Shown here piece after piece: positions 29,267 to 38,323 of a stretch of 64,000 bases of DNA (the first letter of the stretch is position 1; each line of letters begins with the position of its first letter). The notes beneath the pieces were generated by a model. It had not been told where the DNA came from. It did not search any database and saw only the letters and a program-made list of their open reading frames with translations. The stretch comes from Enterobacter cloacae complex sp. ECNIH7 (GTDB taxonomy: Bacteria > Pseudomonadota > Gammaproteobacteria > Enterobacterales > Enterobacteriaceae), in assembly GCF_002208095.1 (NCBI RefSeq), contig NZ_CP017990.1:1426001-1490000 (forward strand), given 5' to 3'. The position numbers and the translations under genes are program-made.

Positions 29267-29713
29267 TTATTTCGCGTCGTGCGCGTGGTCGTCTTCGCGG
29301 CAGTCGCCTTCAGCGCAGTGACCGTAAAGATACAGGCTGTGGTTCGTCAGGCGGATGCCATGACGCGCCGCGATTTCACGCTGGCGTGATTCAATGGAAT
29401 CATCGCTGAATTCAATGACCTTGCCGCAATCGAGGCAGATCAGGTGATCGTGGTGCTGCTGCTGGGTCAGTTCGAAAACAGATTTACCGCCTTCGAAATT
29501 ATGACGGGTAACAATGCCCGCGTCATCAAACTGGTTCAGCACGCGATAGACGGTAGCCAGCCCGATCTCTTCACCCATGTCGATAAGACGTTTATAGAGG
29601 TCTTCCGCACTGACATGGTGATTGTCTGGACCCTGAAGCACTTCAAGGATTTTTAACCGAGGAAGCGTAACTTTCAGGCCAGCCTTCTTTAATGCGGTAT
29701 TGTTGTCAGTCAT
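29267..29713 (-). CDS. fur: Ferric uptake regulator Fur
   Basis: A 148-residue iron-dependent dimeric repressor. The N-terminal winged helix includes TLPRLKILEVLQ and LATVYRVLNQFDDAGI (recognition helix region). Metal sites are intact: the HHDHLICLDCGK stretch with Cys93 and Cys96, and Cys133 and Cys138 in GHCAEGDC. Only the last residues (HAHDAK) differ visibly from E. coli. The ATG overlaps the stop of the small uof ORF (ATGA), so translation is likely coupled, as known for E. coli fur, where RyhB acts on uof. Confidence 0.97.
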   Translation of the reverse strand: MTDNNTALKKAGLKVTLPRLKILEVLQGPDNHHVSAEDLYKRLIDMGEEIGLATVYRVLNQFDDAGIVTRHNFEGGKSVFELTQQQHHDHLICLDCGKVIEFSDDSIESRQREIAARHGIRLTNHSLYLYGHCAEGDCREDDHAHDAK

Positions 29714-29790
29714 GCGGAATCTGTCCTGTTGCTAAACGATTCACTTCTGTAGGAAGTGACAGAAAATGCACCCGGGATAATGCGTCTCAT
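29710..29790 (-). CDS. uof: Uof, upstream ORF of fur (26 codons)
   Basis: A 26-residue reading frame, MRRIIPGAFSVTSYRSESFS and on to TDSA, ending in a TGA that overlaps the fur ATG by four bases (ATGA). In E. coli a 28-codon uof is translationally coupled to fur and is the site where RyhB lowers Fur synthesis. The position, MxRII start and overlap support the same arrangement. Its ATG is embedded in a TATAATG sequence, so it is translated only from transcripts starting further upstream, probably within the fldA-fur gap or from fldA. A TCACTTC/GAAGTGA stem-loop lies in the middle. Confidence 0.65.
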   Translation of the reverse strand: MRRIIPGAFSVTSYRSESFSNRTDSA

Positions 29791-30003
29791 TATAGAACTG
29801 CCATGGCTAAATGAAAACTGCAAGTCTCAGGCAAAATATGCTTATAAAAACGTGGTATCACCAACAAACTTGCTCAATGGAAAACCACGTTTTATCAGGG
29901 AGACATTGTACAGGTCTGGGCGAAAAAGTTAAAAGATTGTAGCGATTAATTTAATCGGTTTGACCTGGGGCATGGGCGCAACCGCAGTTGCGCCGCGATA
30001 AAA

Positions 30004-30534
30004 TCAGGCGTTCAGAATATCATCCAGGTGCAGTTCCTCGCGGATCTGCTTAACCCACTTCTCAACACGCTCTGCGGTCAGCTCTGGCTGACGGTCTTCG
30101 TCGATGGCCAGACCCACGAAATGATCGTCATCGGCCAGGCCTTTAGACGCTTCGAAGTGGTAACCGGCGGTCGGCCAGTGACCTACGATAACCGCGCCGT
30201 TCGGCTCAATGATATCGCGGATGGTGCCCAGCGCGTCACAGAAGTATTCGGCGTAGTCTTCCTGATCGCCACAGCCAAAAAGGGCGACCAGCTTACCGTT
30301 GAAGTCCACTTCTTCCAGCGTCGGGAAAAAATCATCCCAGTCGCACTGGGCTTCACCGTAGTACCAGGTTGGAATGCCCAGCAGCAGAATGTCATAGCCT
30401 TCGAGATCTTCTTTGCTGCTCTTGGCGATGTCATGCACATCAGCAACGTCTTTACCGAGCTGTTTTTGAATGTTTTTCGCGATATTTTCGGTATTGCCGG
30501 TATCACTGCCAAAGAAAATGCCGATGATTGCCAT
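30004..30534 (-). CDS. fldA: Flavodoxin 1
   Basis: A 176-residue FMN electron carrier used by IspG/IspH, MetH and pyruvate formate-lyase activation. The phosphate-binding loop is [12 protein letters not shown] at residues 9-20; the FMN-stacking regions are [11 protein letters not shown] and [12 protein letters not shown]. The start [13 protein letters not shown] (30534) matches E. coli; the longer frame is spurious. It lies upstream of fur in the same direction. The 29791-30003 gap holds a GGCGCAAC/GTTGCGCC hairpin (29975-29994) without a T-run, and the TATAAT-containing fur promoter. Confidence 0.97.
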   Translation of the reverse strand: MAIIGIFFGSDTGNTENIAKNIQKQLGKDVADVHDIAKSSKEDLEGYDILLLGIPTWYYGEAQCDWDDFFPTLEEVDFNGKLVALFGCGDQEDYAEYFCDALGTIRDIIEPNGAVIVGHWPTAGYHFEASKGLADDDHFVGLAIDEDRQPELTAERVEKWVKQIREELHLDDILNA

Positions 30535-30689
30535 GAGTAAAATAACCTCTTGAAACTTAATAGTATGGTGGCGCAATTTGGCCACGGATAAGGGCAATAA
30601 TAGCAGAACTGGCAACCCTGCGGAAACAGCTATCGCGCAGGACTGCACTCTGTGCTACATGAAAAGGGTAATTAAGGGAATTTTCAGAC

Positions 30690-30977
30690 TTATGCCTGGC
30701 CGCGCAACGTCTCAAGCTGGGCGATCAGCATCTCTTCAATGAGCTCGCTACGGCTGATATTTCGGGCCTCGGCCAGCTCATTAAGTGCATCGACCGCGTC
30801 GGCGTTGAGCTTCAGTTCGACACGCTTAAGCCCACGATTTTTATCGCGTTTAAGCTGGTTGCGTTTATTGATACGCAGCTGTTCATCGCGCGAAAGCGGA
30901 TTCGTCTTGGGTCGTCCCGGGCGACGCTCATTCGCGAACAGATCTAGTGTCGTACGGTCCGTTTGTTCTTTGGCCAT
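30690..30977 (-). CDS. ybfE: YbfE, small ribbon-helix-helix-like protein
   Basis: A 95-residue basic protein. The N-terminal part is Arg/Lys-rich and polar (RRPGRPKTNPLSRDEQL); the C-terminal half, LKRVELKLNADAVDALNELAEARNISRSELIEEML, has the strand-helix-helix pattern of ribbon-helix-helix DNA-binding domains. E. coli YbfE (97 residues) is a member of the LexA regulon with no settled function. Here the expected LexA box is degraded (see 31092-31111). It lies between fldA and ybfF on the same strand. Confidence 0.9.
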   Translation of the reverse strand: MAKEQTDRTTLDLFANERRPGRPKTNPLSRDEQLRINKRNQLKRDKNRGLKRVELKLNADAVDALNELAEARNISRSELIEEMLIAQLETLRGQA

Positions 30978-31091
30978 GATTCTGAGACTTCGGGGGAAAC
31001 ACGCCGCCCTGCTAATGCCCGGGCGATAAGCGCGCCATCATACATCACCAAAAACGGCACGCCAACGACTGGACGCCTGCAGCCTTCCAGT

Positions 31092-31111
31092 CGCTTTCTT
31101 TTTAATCAATT
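31092..31111 (-). promoter_or_regulatory. Degenerate LexA-box position upstream of ybfE
   Basis: The minus strand reads AATTGATTAAAAAGAAAGCG, aligned with the E. coli ybfE LexA operator AACTGATTAAAAACCCAGCG (from memory), but with the essential CTG and CAG triplets changed. It overlaps the ybfF stop. A CGACTGGA/TCCAGTCG hairpin (31066-31093) abuts it. I expect no LexA binding. Confidence 0.4.
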
Positions 31112-31879
31112 TGCAGTATCAGCGAGATAGCGGCGAATGGCGCGCAGCACAGCATCCGGTTTTTCCGCATGCACCCAGTGCCCGGCACCGGCAATCACGT
31201 GGGCGCGAGCCTGCGGGAATTGGGCCAGCAGCGTGTCGCGGTACGCGTCGGTAACGTAAGGCGAGTTGCCGCCGCGAATAAAGAGAGTGGGGTATGGCCA
31301 GGCGGGGACGGTTTCCCAGCCGACGATGTTATTGTACTGGTCCCAGAGCACCGGCACGTTAAAACGCCATTGCCCGTCAACAAACGACTTCAGCAGAAAC
31401 TGAACGACGCCTTCTTCATTAAGATGCTCACGCATTACGGCAGCCGCCTGTTGGCGCGTCGCGACACCCGCTTCTGTGACCGCATTAATAGCGGCAAAAA
31501 TCTCGTCGTGACGGCGAACGTCATAATCCACGGGCGCGACGTCAATCACCACCAGGCCGCTAATACGGTCCGGGGCCAGTGCCGTCAGGGCCATCACCGC
31601 TTTGCCACCCATTGAATGCCCGATGAGGGTCACCTTTTGCAGGTCGTGGGCATCCAGCGTATCCAGCAGATCCTGCGCCATCGCCGCGTAGGTCATCTCG
31701 TCGGAACGCCCGGAAAGACCATGATTGCGCATATCGACCTGTAAAATATCGTGGTCGGTAACCAGATCGCGCGCCAGCACGCCCAGGTTATCCAGACTAC
31801 CAAAAAGCCCGTGAACCAGTACGATGGGAGAATTATTGTTCGGCGATTGTGCAGTTTGCGCTCGGGTATTCAATTTCAT
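31106..31879 (-). CDS. ybfF: Acyl-CoA esterase YbfF (alpha/beta hydrolase)
   Basis: A 257-residue alpha/beta hydrolase with esterase activity on short acyl esters. The catalytic triad is at the E. coli positions: Ser89 in the nucleophile elbow GHSMGG, Asp113 in VVIDVAP and His234 in GAGHWVHAEK. The oxyanion motif is LVHGLFGS near residue 21. E. coli YbfF is 254 residues. It is divergent from seqA across a 183-base gap that should hold both promoters. Confidence 0.95.
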   Translation of the reverse strand: MKLNTRAQTAQSPNNNSPIVLVHGLFGSLDNLGVLARDLVTDHDILQVDMRNHGLSGRSDEMTYAAMAQDLLDTLDAHDLQKVTLIGHSMGGKAVMALTALAPDRISGLVVIDVAPVDYDVRRHDEIFAAINAVTEAGVATRQQAAAVMREHLNEEGVVQFLLKSFVDGQWRFNVPVLWDQYNNIVGWETVPAWPYPTLFIRGGNSPYVTDAYRDTLLAQFPQARAHVIAGAGHWVHAEKPDAVLRAIRRYLADTAN

Positions 31880-32062
31880 GGCAAAGTTCTTTTTTTACGT
31901 ATGTCAGGTTAGGGTATCATGTTGACCATTCTGCCGCCCGGCTGCAAGGTTCCAGTTTAATCTGACTTTTGCTGCCAACCTGGTTTGACGCTATCCGCTG
32001 TTGGGATTTGACCTTATAATCCCAATGACTTGTATTCAGATAAGATATCGCACTGGATTAAG

Positions 32063-32611
32063 ATGAAAACAATCGAAGTTGATGACGAACTCTATCAGTA
32101 TATTGCCAGCCAGACGCGGCATATCGGGGAGAGCGCGTCCGACATTTTACGGCGCATGCTTAAAATTTCCGCCGCTTCACAGCCTGCTACCCCAGTCACC
32201 AAAGATGTCGTGTCTCAGCCGAGCGTTGTTGCACAAGCAAAACCTGCCGTGACGCCGGCAAAAGATAAAGTGCGCGCGATGCGCGAGCTGCTGCTCTCCG
32301 ATGAATACGCGGAGCAGAAAAAGGCCGTTAACCGCTTTATGCTGGTGCTGTCTACACTTTACTCACTGGATAACAAAGCGTTTGCTGAAGCGACCGAGTC
32401 GCTTCACGGCCGTACTCGCGTCTATTTCGCAGGCGACGAGCAGACGCTGCTGCAAAATGGCAATCAAACCAAACCCAAACATGTTCCTGGCACCCCGTAC
32501 TGGGTGATCACCAATACCAATACGGGCCGCAAGTGCAGCATGATTGAACACATCATGCAGTCCATGCAGTTCCCGGCGGAATTGATTGAAAAGGTTTGCG
32601 GTACAATTTAA
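32063..32611 (+). CDS. seqA: Replication-sequestration protein SeqA
   Basis: A 182-residue protein that binds hemimethylated GATC clusters, sequesters oriC and limits reinitiation. The N-terminal multimerisation region (MKTIEVDDELYQYIASQTRH, then SASDILRRML) is joined by a variable Pro/Val/Ala linker to the C-terminal DNA-binding domain (from about residue 70: RELLLSDEYAEQK, SLHGRTRVYF, KHVPGTPYWVITNTNTGRK). The start at 32063 is chosen for MKTIEVDDE; the track extends 11 codons further without similarity. pgm follows 24 bases later, forming the known seqA-pgm operon. Confidence 0.97.
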   Translation: MKTIEVDDELYQYIASQTRHIGESASDILRRMLKISAASQPATPVTKDVVSQPSVVAQAKPAVTPAKDKVRAMRELLLSDEYAEQKKAVNRFMLVLSTLYSLDNKAFAEATESLHGRTRVYFAGDEQTLLQNGNQTKPKHVPGTPYWVITNTNTGRKCSMIEHIMQSMQFPAELIEKVCGTI

Positions 32612-32635
32612 CCCTTGCATCAGAAGGACCCGGTA

Positions 32636-34276
32636 ATGGCAAATCACAGCCGTGCAGGCCAACCTGCACAACAAAGCGATTTGATTAACGTCGCTCAGCT
32701 GACCGCGCAGTATTATGTGCTGAAACCGGTCGTGGGCAACGCAGAACACGCAGTGAAGTTTGGTACATCCGGTCACCGCGGCAGCGCGGCGCGCCACAGC
32801 TTTAACGAACCGCACATTCTGGCCATTGCTCAGGCCATTGCGGAAGAGCGCGCTAAAAACGGCGTTACCGGTCCGTGCTACGTGGGGAAAGATACCCATG
32901 CCTTGTCTGAACCGGCGTTCATCTCTGTTGTGGAAGTGCTGGCGGCAAACGGCGTCGACGTGATTGTTCAGGAGAACAATGGCTTCACCCCAACCCCTGC
33001 GGTCTCTAACGCCATCCTGGTGCACAACAAAAAAGGTGGCGCGCTGGCTGACGGTATCGTTATCACGCCATCCCACAACCCGCCGGAAGACGGTGGTATC
33101 AAATACAACCCGCCTAACGGCGGCCCGGCCGATACTAACGTCACCAAAGTGGTGGAAGATCGTGCGAACGCGCTGCTGGCTGACGGTCTGAAAGGCGTGA
33201 AGCGCATTTCTCTGGATGCTGCCATGGCGTCCGGTCACGTGAAAGAGCAGGATCTGGTTCAGCCGTTCGTGGAAGGGCTGGCGGATATCGTCGATATGGC
33301 GGCCATCCAGAAAGCCGGGCTGAAGCTGGGCGTGGATCCGCTGGGCGGCTCCGGTATCGAATACTGGAAACGTATCGCCGAGCATTACAAGCTGGATCTG
33401 ACCATCGTGAACGATCACGTCGATCAGACCTTCCGCTTTATGCACCTGGACAAAGACGGCGCGATCCGTATGGACTGCTCCTCCGAGTGCGCGATGGCGG
33501 GCCTGCTGGCGCTGCGTGATAAATTCGATCTGGCGTTTGCTAACGACCCGGATTATGACCGTCACGGTATCGTCACCCCTGCCGGGCTGATGAACCCGAA
33601 CCACTATCTGGCTGTTGCAATTAACTATCTGTTCCAGCACCGCCCGCAGTGGGGCAAAGAGGTGGCCGTCGGTAAAACGCTGGTTTCCTCCGCGATGATC
33701 GACCGCGTGGTCGAGGCGCTGGGTCGCAAACTGGTGGAAGTGCCGGTCGGCTTCAAATGGTTCGTTGATGGTCTGCACGACGGCAGCTTCGGCTTCGGCG
33801 GTGAAGAGAGCGCGGGCGCATCTTTCCTGCGTTTCGACGGCACGCCATGGTCAACCGATAAAGACGGCATCATCATGTGCCTGCTGGCGGCGGAAATCAC
33901 CGCTGTCACCGGTAAGAACCCGCAGGAACACTACAACGACCTGGCGGCACGCTTTGGTGCACCAAGCTATAACCGTATTCAGGCTGGCGCGACGTCAGCC
34001 CAGAAAGCGGCCCTGTCCAAACTCTCTCCTGAGATGGTCAGCGCAAGCACCCTGGCGGGCGATCCGATCACTGCTCGTCTGACGGCGGCACCGGGCAACG
34101 GCGCATCCATTGGTGGTCTGAAAGTGATGACCGAGAACGGCTGGTTCGCCGCGCGTCCGTCCGGTACGGAAGATGCGTACAAAATCTATTGCGAAAGCTT
34201 CCTCGGCGCTGAGCACCGTCAGCAGATTGAGAAAGAAGCGGTAGAGATTGTCAGCGAAGTGCTGAAAAACGCGTAA
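32636..34276 (+). CDS. pgm: Phosphoglucomutase
   Basis: A 546-residue enzyme interconverting glucose-1-P and glucose-6-P, linking glycogen, galactose and cell-envelope sugar nucleotides with glycolysis. The phosphoserine is Ser146 in [12 protein letters not shown]; metal binding is by the NDPDYDRHG loop; sugar binding by [13 protein letters not shown]; and phosphate binding by [11 protein letters not shown]. The start at 32636 ([20 protein letters not shown]) follows AAGGA. Second gene of seqA-pgm; convergent with potE across a repeat-filled gap. Confidence 0.97.
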   Translation: MANHSRAGQPAQQSDLINVAQLTAQYYVLKPVVGNAEHAVKFGTSGHRGSAARHSFNEPHILAIAQAIAEERAKNGVTGPCYVGKDTHALSEPAFISVVEVLAANGVDVIVQENNGFTPTPAVSNAILVHNKKGGALADGIVITPSHNPPEDGGIKYNPPNGGPADTNVTKVVEDRANALLADGLKGVKRISLDAAMASGHVKEQDLVQPFVEGLADIVDMAAIQKAGLKLGVDPLGGSGIEYWKRIAEHYKLDLTIVNDHVDQTFRFMHLDKDGAIRMDCSSECAMAGLLALRDKFDLAFANDPDYDRHGIVTPAGLMNPNHYLAVAINYLFQHRPQWGKEVAVGKTLVSSAMIDRVVEALGRKLVEVPVGFKWFVDGLHDGSFGFGGEESAGASFLRFDGTPWSTDKDGIIMCLLAAEITAVTGKNPQEHYNDLAARFGAPSYNRIQAGATSAQKAALSKLSPEMVSASTLAGDPITARLTAAPGNGASIGGLKVMTENGWFAARPSGTEDAYKIYCESFLGAEHRQQIEKEAVEIVSEVLKNA

Positions 34277-34287
34277 GTGCGGTATGG

Positions 34288-34420
34288 GTGCGGGCTGATG
34301 CCCTCACCCCGGCCCTCTCCCATAGGGAGAGGGAGAAAACACTAAAAGCGGCAACCCATGGGTTGCCGTTTTGCTTTGACCTCGAAGGCCCGGTAAGCGC
34401 TAGAGCCACTGGGCTTTTTT
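34288..34420 (-). repeat. Composite terminator/palindrome repeat (inverted) plus REP hairpin, pgm-potE gap
   Basis: 34288-34380 is the reverse complement of the 4039-family unit: tail GTGCGGGCTGATGCCCTCAC (one mismatch), palindrome CCCTCTCC/GGGAGAGGG, then the hairpin CGGCAACCC/GGGTTGCCG (34349-34368) with matching flanks (CACTAAAA, TTTTGCTTTGAC). Directly after it, 34386-34420 is a REP-like GCCCGGTAAGCGC...GGGC hairpin with a T-run. Between them these elements fill the space between the convergent pgm and potE and can terminate both. Confidence 0.85.
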
Positions 34421-35733
34421 TAACTATGCTTATTCTTCAATTCAAACCGCGGTGACACCAGACCGTACAGCGTCCAGCCCATAAAGGTCACCATTGCCCC
34501 GTAGAGCATCGCTTCCTGGCCGGATGAGTAGAGCGCATAGAAGCTGTAGATTGCCCCAATCAGCGCCACGATATTGGCCGCACGCGCTTTGCGGGGATCC
34601 ACCTTCGCCACCTTCTGGATGATCACCAGCGCTGCCATCGACAGAATATACGGAATGATGTTCGTCACCACCGCCAGGTTGACCAGCACGTTGAACTGGC
34701 TGTTCAGCGACGGGCTAATAGTCATCAGCGACAATCCGCTCTGGAAGATGACAATCGCCAGCATGCCCTGCACCGGCGCATCCGCTTTGGTCACGCGGGA
34801 GAAGATTTTTGGGAAGTAACCTTCATCAGCCGAGGATTTAAACACCTGTGCGATGGTGAACTGCCAGCCGAGGAGTGAACCGCAGCAGGACATCACCATC
34901 AGACCCATAATCACCTTCCCGACTTCCGGCGTGAACATCTGCGCGAAGGCCAGCCCAAACGGCGCTGTAGAGTTTGCCAGATCCATGTTTGGCACAATCC
35001 CGGCAATCACGTTAGTCGAGACGATATAGATCACCGCCGCGCCCAGCGTGCCGCCGAGGACCGCAATCGGCACGTTCTTTTCAGGATTCTCTACCACTTC
35101 CGCGTTCGCGCAGGCGGATTCCAGACCCAGGAAGGCCCAGAGCGTCATGGCGATAGAAGAGCCGACCGCGGTAAAGAACGGCACATGGTGCGGGTTCCAG
35201 GAGTTGGCGTAGAGCGTCGGGCTAAACCAGAACCAGCCGATGATGCACAGGCCGACAACCGGGATAATCACGCCCCAGACGGTGATGCTGGATAGCTGTC
35301 CGGTGATACGCGCGCCGCCAAAGTTAGCCACGGTGCAGATCCACAGCACTCCGATGGTCGCCAGCCCAATTTGCACAGGACTGAGCGTCGCGCCAAACAG
35401 CTCCGTACCGTAGCCCACGGCGGAGATGGCAATCGCCACGTTGGCGATCAGCAGCGACACGCCGTAGGTGTAGTTGGCCATAAAGTTGCCCGACTTGCCA
35501 AAGGCATATTCGGCATAGCCGCCCATGCCGCCTGACTTACGGCTGAACATCCCGCACTTGGCGAACGCCCACGCCAGCGCCATTGAACCGACTGCCGTCA
35601 CCAGCCAGGAGATGATAGAGATGGTACCCACCTCTGCCAGTTTGGTGGGCAGCATGATAATCCCGGAGCCCATCATGTTCACCATGGTGAGGATGGTCAG
35701 CTGCACCACGCCCATCTTATTGGACTTACTCAT
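34420..35733 (-). CDS. potE: Putrescine/ornithine antiporter PotE
   Basis: A 437-residue inner-membrane antiporter of the APC superfamily with about 12 hydrophobic segments; it exports putrescine in exchange for ornithine (or imports putrescine with protons), completing the SpeF acid-response cycle. The N-terminal NMMGSGIIMLPTKLAEVG carries the family GSGI unwound-helix motif in TM1, and SIAMTLWAFLGLESACANAE corresponds to TM6. Its ATG overlaps the speF stop (ATGA), indicating coupled translation. E. coli PotE is 439 residues. Confidence 0.96.
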   Translation of the reverse strand: MSKSNKMGVVQLTILTMVNMMGSGIIMLPTKLAEVGTISIISWLVTAVGSMALAWAFAKCGMFSRKSGGMGGYAEYAFGKSGNFMANYTYGVSLLIANVAIAISAVGYGTELFGATLSPVQIGLATIGVLWICTVANFGGARITGQLSSITVWGVIIPVVGLCIIGWFWFSPTLYANSWNPHHVPFFTAVGSSIAMTLWAFLGLESACANAEVVENPEKNVPIAVLGGTLGAAVIYIVSTNVIAGIVPNMDLANSTAPFGLAFAQMFTPEVGKVIMGLMVMSCCGSLLGWQFTIAQVFKSSADEGYFPKIFSRVTKADAPVQGMLAIVIFQSGLSLMTISPSLNSQFNVLVNLAVVTNIIPYILSMAALVIIQKVAKVDPRKARAANIVALIGAIYSFYALYSSGQEAMLYGAMVTFMGWTLYGLVSPRFELKNKHS

Positions 35734-37928
35734 AATTTCTCTCCTTTCAGCAGCGCGGGCTGAGCGGCGGGTTGTTTGATGACGTTACAGCGAACCTCTT
35801 TGCGACCCTCACACTCCTCGACGTACACACCCTGCAGCTCCGGCGCGAAGCCCGGCAGAAGGTTGATGCCTTCTTCCAGCGCGGCAAAGTAGCGCAGCAC
35901 GGAACCGCCCCAGACTTCCCCTGGAACCACGCACAATACCCCCGGTGGATAAGGGAGCGCGCCTTCGGCGGCGATGCGGCCTTCCGCGTCGCGCAGGGAG
36001 ACCAGTTCAACTTCACCGCGCAGATAGGCGTAGTTCGCGTCCTGCGGGTTCATCATCACGCGCGGGAAGTGAGACTTGCGGAACATCTCTTTCTGCAGCT
36101 GTTTCACGTTGTGGCGGGCGTACAGGTCATGCATCTCCTGGCAGATCTGGCGCAGGGTGTAATCCGCGTAACGTTCCGGATGTTGTTTGTAGAGAGAAGG
36201 CAGGACGTCTTTCAGCGGAACATCGCTCTCGAGCAGTTTTTCGAAGCGCACCAGCTGCGCCACCAGCTGTTGCAGTTTGCCCATATCTTCCGCAGGCGTG
36301 AGCAGGAACAGGATCGAGTTGAGATCGCATTTTTCCGGCACGATGCCGTTTTCACGCAGGAAGTTGGCAAGGATAGTGGCGGGCACGCCGAAGTCGTCAT
36401 ACTCCCCGGTGCGGGCGTTGATGCCCGGTGTGGTCAGCAGGAGCTTGCACGGGTCGATAAAATACTGATGCTCAGCGTAGCCTTCAAAAGCGTGCCAGTT
36501 TTCACCCGGTACGAAGTGGAAGAAGCGCAGATCGGTCGCAATTTCCGCCGTGTCCCAGCTTTCCCACGGGCGGCCATCCACCGTTTCCGGCACGAAGGGG
36601 CGCAGATACCGGCAGTTCTCCAGGATCAGCTTGCGCGCTTCGATACCGTTCACCACGCAGTCCATCCACATGTTGCGGCCGCTCTGGCCTTCATGCATAC
36701 GGGCGTTAATGTCCAGCGCAGCGAACAGCGGATAAAACGGGCTGGTGGAGGCGTGCATCATAAAGGCATTGTTCAGCCGCTTGTGCGGGACATAGCGCTG
36801 TTGCCCTTTGATATGGCTGTCTTTCTTATGGATTTGCGAGGTCTGCGAGAAGCCGGCCTGCTGTTTATGCACGGACTGGGTGACCAGGATCCCCGGATCG
36901 TTTTCGTTCAGCTCCAGCAGCAGCGGAGAGCAGTCGGCCATCATCGGAATAAACTGCTCGTAACCCACCCAGGCGGAGTCAAACAGGATGTAATCACACA
37001 GATGCCCAATCTTATCCACCACCTGACGGGCGTTATAGATGGTGCCATCGTAGGTACCCAGCTGGATCACCGCCAGGCGGAACGGACGCGCATCGCGTGC
37101 ACGGCCCGGCGCCACCTCTGTCACCAGCTCGCGCAGGTAGCTCTCTTCAAAACAGTGGGCGTCAATGCCGCCAATAAAGCCGTACGGGTTGCGCGCGGTT
37201 TCCAGATAGACCGGCGTTGCGCCAGCCTGGAGGAGGGCACCGTGATGGTTAGACTTGTGGTTGTTACGGTCAAACAGCACCAGGTCGCCCGGGGTGAGCA
37301 GGGCGTTAAGCACCACTTTGTTGGATGATGAGGTTCCATTCAGCACGAAGTAGGTCTTATCGGCATTAAAGACCTTTGCCGCATGCTGCTGGGCGATGCA
37401 CGGCGCGCCTTCGTGGATCAGCAAATCGCCCATCGCCACGTCGGCGTTACACAGGTCGGAGCGGAAAAGCGTCTCACCAAAGAAATCGACAAACTGATTA
37501 CCGGCAGGATGACGGCGGAAGAACTGGCCACCCTGATGCCCCGGGCAGTCAAACGCGCTGTTGCCCTGCTTCACATAGTCGACCAGGGCGCGGAAAAACG
37601 GCGGGCGCAGCTGGGTTTCATACTTCTGGGCTGCCGCTTCCAGCTGGCGTCCATAAAAGTCGTTGCTGGTATCTGAATACTCAAATACGCCGTGAATGCG
37701 CGATAAATAGTCTGCCGGAATGAATTCCTCTTTGTGCGTCGCGACAAAAACAGGAATGCCAAAACCGGTGGCTTCTATTTCGTCCAGGATACCGCTGGCA
37801 ATATCCGTGACCGCCAGAACAATGGCGGCAACATCAATATAATCAGAGGCACGGACATCTACCAGTTCACGCTGGGTAGTAAAGCAATCCGGACATGCAC
37901 GGCTGGCTGCGATTTTTAAACTTTTCAT
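35730..37928 (-). CDS. speF: Inducible ornithine decarboxylase SpeF
   Basis: A PLP enzyme of 732 residues, the E. coli length, converting ornithine to putrescine with proton consumption under mild acid stress. The PLP lysine is Lys355 in QSVHKQQAGFSQ; the N-terminal wing (1-110) resembles a response-regulator fold; FVLNGTSSSNKVV and LFDSAWVGYEQF are further conserved core segments. It is read after the leader peptide gene speFL, with 255 bases of structured leader between them, including TCGATTTC/GAAATCGA (37962-37987). potE follows with a four-base overlap. Confidence 0.97.
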   Translation of the reverse strand: MKSLKIAASRACPDCFTTQRELVDVRASDYIDVAAIVLAVTDIASGILDEIEATGFGIPVFVATHKEEFIPADYLSRIHGVFEYSDTSNDFYGRQLEAAAQKYETQLRPPFFRALVDYVKQGNSAFDCPGHQGGQFFRRHPAGNQFVDFFGETLFRSDLCNADVAMGDLLIHEGAPCIAQQHAAKVFNADKTYFVLNGTSSSNKVVLNALLTPGDLVLFDRNNHKSNHHGALLQAGATPVYLETARNPYGFIGGIDAHCFEESYLRELVTEVAPGRARDARPFRLAVIQLGTYDGTIYNARQVVDKIGHLCDYILFDSAWVGYEQFIPMMADCSPLLLELNENDPGILVTQSVHKQQAGFSQTSQIHKKDSHIKGQQRYVPHKRLNNAFMMHASTSPFYPLFAALDINARMHEGQSGRNMWMDCVVNGIEARKLILENCRYLRPFVPETVDGRPWESWDTAEIATDLRFFHFVPGENWHAFEGYAEHQYFIDPCKLLLTTPGINARTGEYDDFGVPATILANFLRENGIVPEKCDLNSILFLLTPAEDMGKLQQLVAQLVRFEKLLESDVPLKDVLPSLYKQHPERYADYTLRQICQEMHDLYARHNVKQLQKEMFRKSHFPRVMMNPQDANYAYLRGEVELVSLRDAEGRIAAEGALPYPPGVLCVVPGEVWGGSVLRYFAALEEGINLLPGFAPELQGVYVEECEGRKEVRCNVIKQPAAQPALLKGEKL

Positions 37929-38183
37929 CTTTCTCTCTTTATTTTAGGTAATAGGCGTCCCTCGATTTCCTGCAAGAAAGAAATCGATAATTTACCGGAA
38001 AAAAAAGCAAAGGGTGGCCGCTGATTAAAATCAGTGAATTGCTTTTTTAATGATTGAAATTCAGTCCGCCCGGTGCGGATGAGTCTGAATTAAAATGAAT
38101 GAGCGCACGAGTTCACAGGCAATGGCCTGTAAAATAAGGTGTTTCAGGATAACCTGTAAGCGGGTGCGCCAGAAGTCGAAGGA

Positions 38184-38288
38184 CTACCGGGCATTAAAGA
38201 GATGAAAGTCAAAGCAGCTTCGGTGGGCAAACATCATGATATGTGTTGTCCGCCTTATATGGGGCATTAAGCGATTGTTGTTTTCCAT
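38184..38288 (-). CDS. speFL: SpeFL, ornithine-sensing leader peptide (34 residues)
   Basis: A 34-codon frame upstream of speF encodes MENNNRLMPHIRRTTHIMMF, followed by AHRSCFDFHLFNAR and a TAG. It is the counterpart of E. coli SpeFL, whose nascent chain binds ornithine in the ribosome tunnel, stalls the ribosome and relieves Rho-dependent termination before speF. The HIRRTTHIM core and the FDFHxFNAR end are conserved; from memory it differs from E. coli at about six positions (5, 7, 19, 24, 25, 30). GAAAGGAAAATGAAAC provides the ribosome-binding site. It is too short for standard gene callers. Confidence 0.92.
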   Translation of the reverse strand: MENNNRLMPHIRRTTHIMMFAHRSCFDFHLFNAR

Positions 38289-38323
38289 GTTTCATTTTCC
38301 TTTCAGTAATTGAAAGCATGGTC

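Noticed and set aside
32363-33778. 471-codon ORF opposite seqA and pgm
   Set aside because: Spans two real genes on the other strand; a composition artefact.
35772-37328. 518-codon ORF on the plus strand opposite speF
   Set aside because: It is a shadow of speF: in GC-rich genes with strong third-position bias the antisense frame stays open. It has no ribosome site and no recognisable domain.
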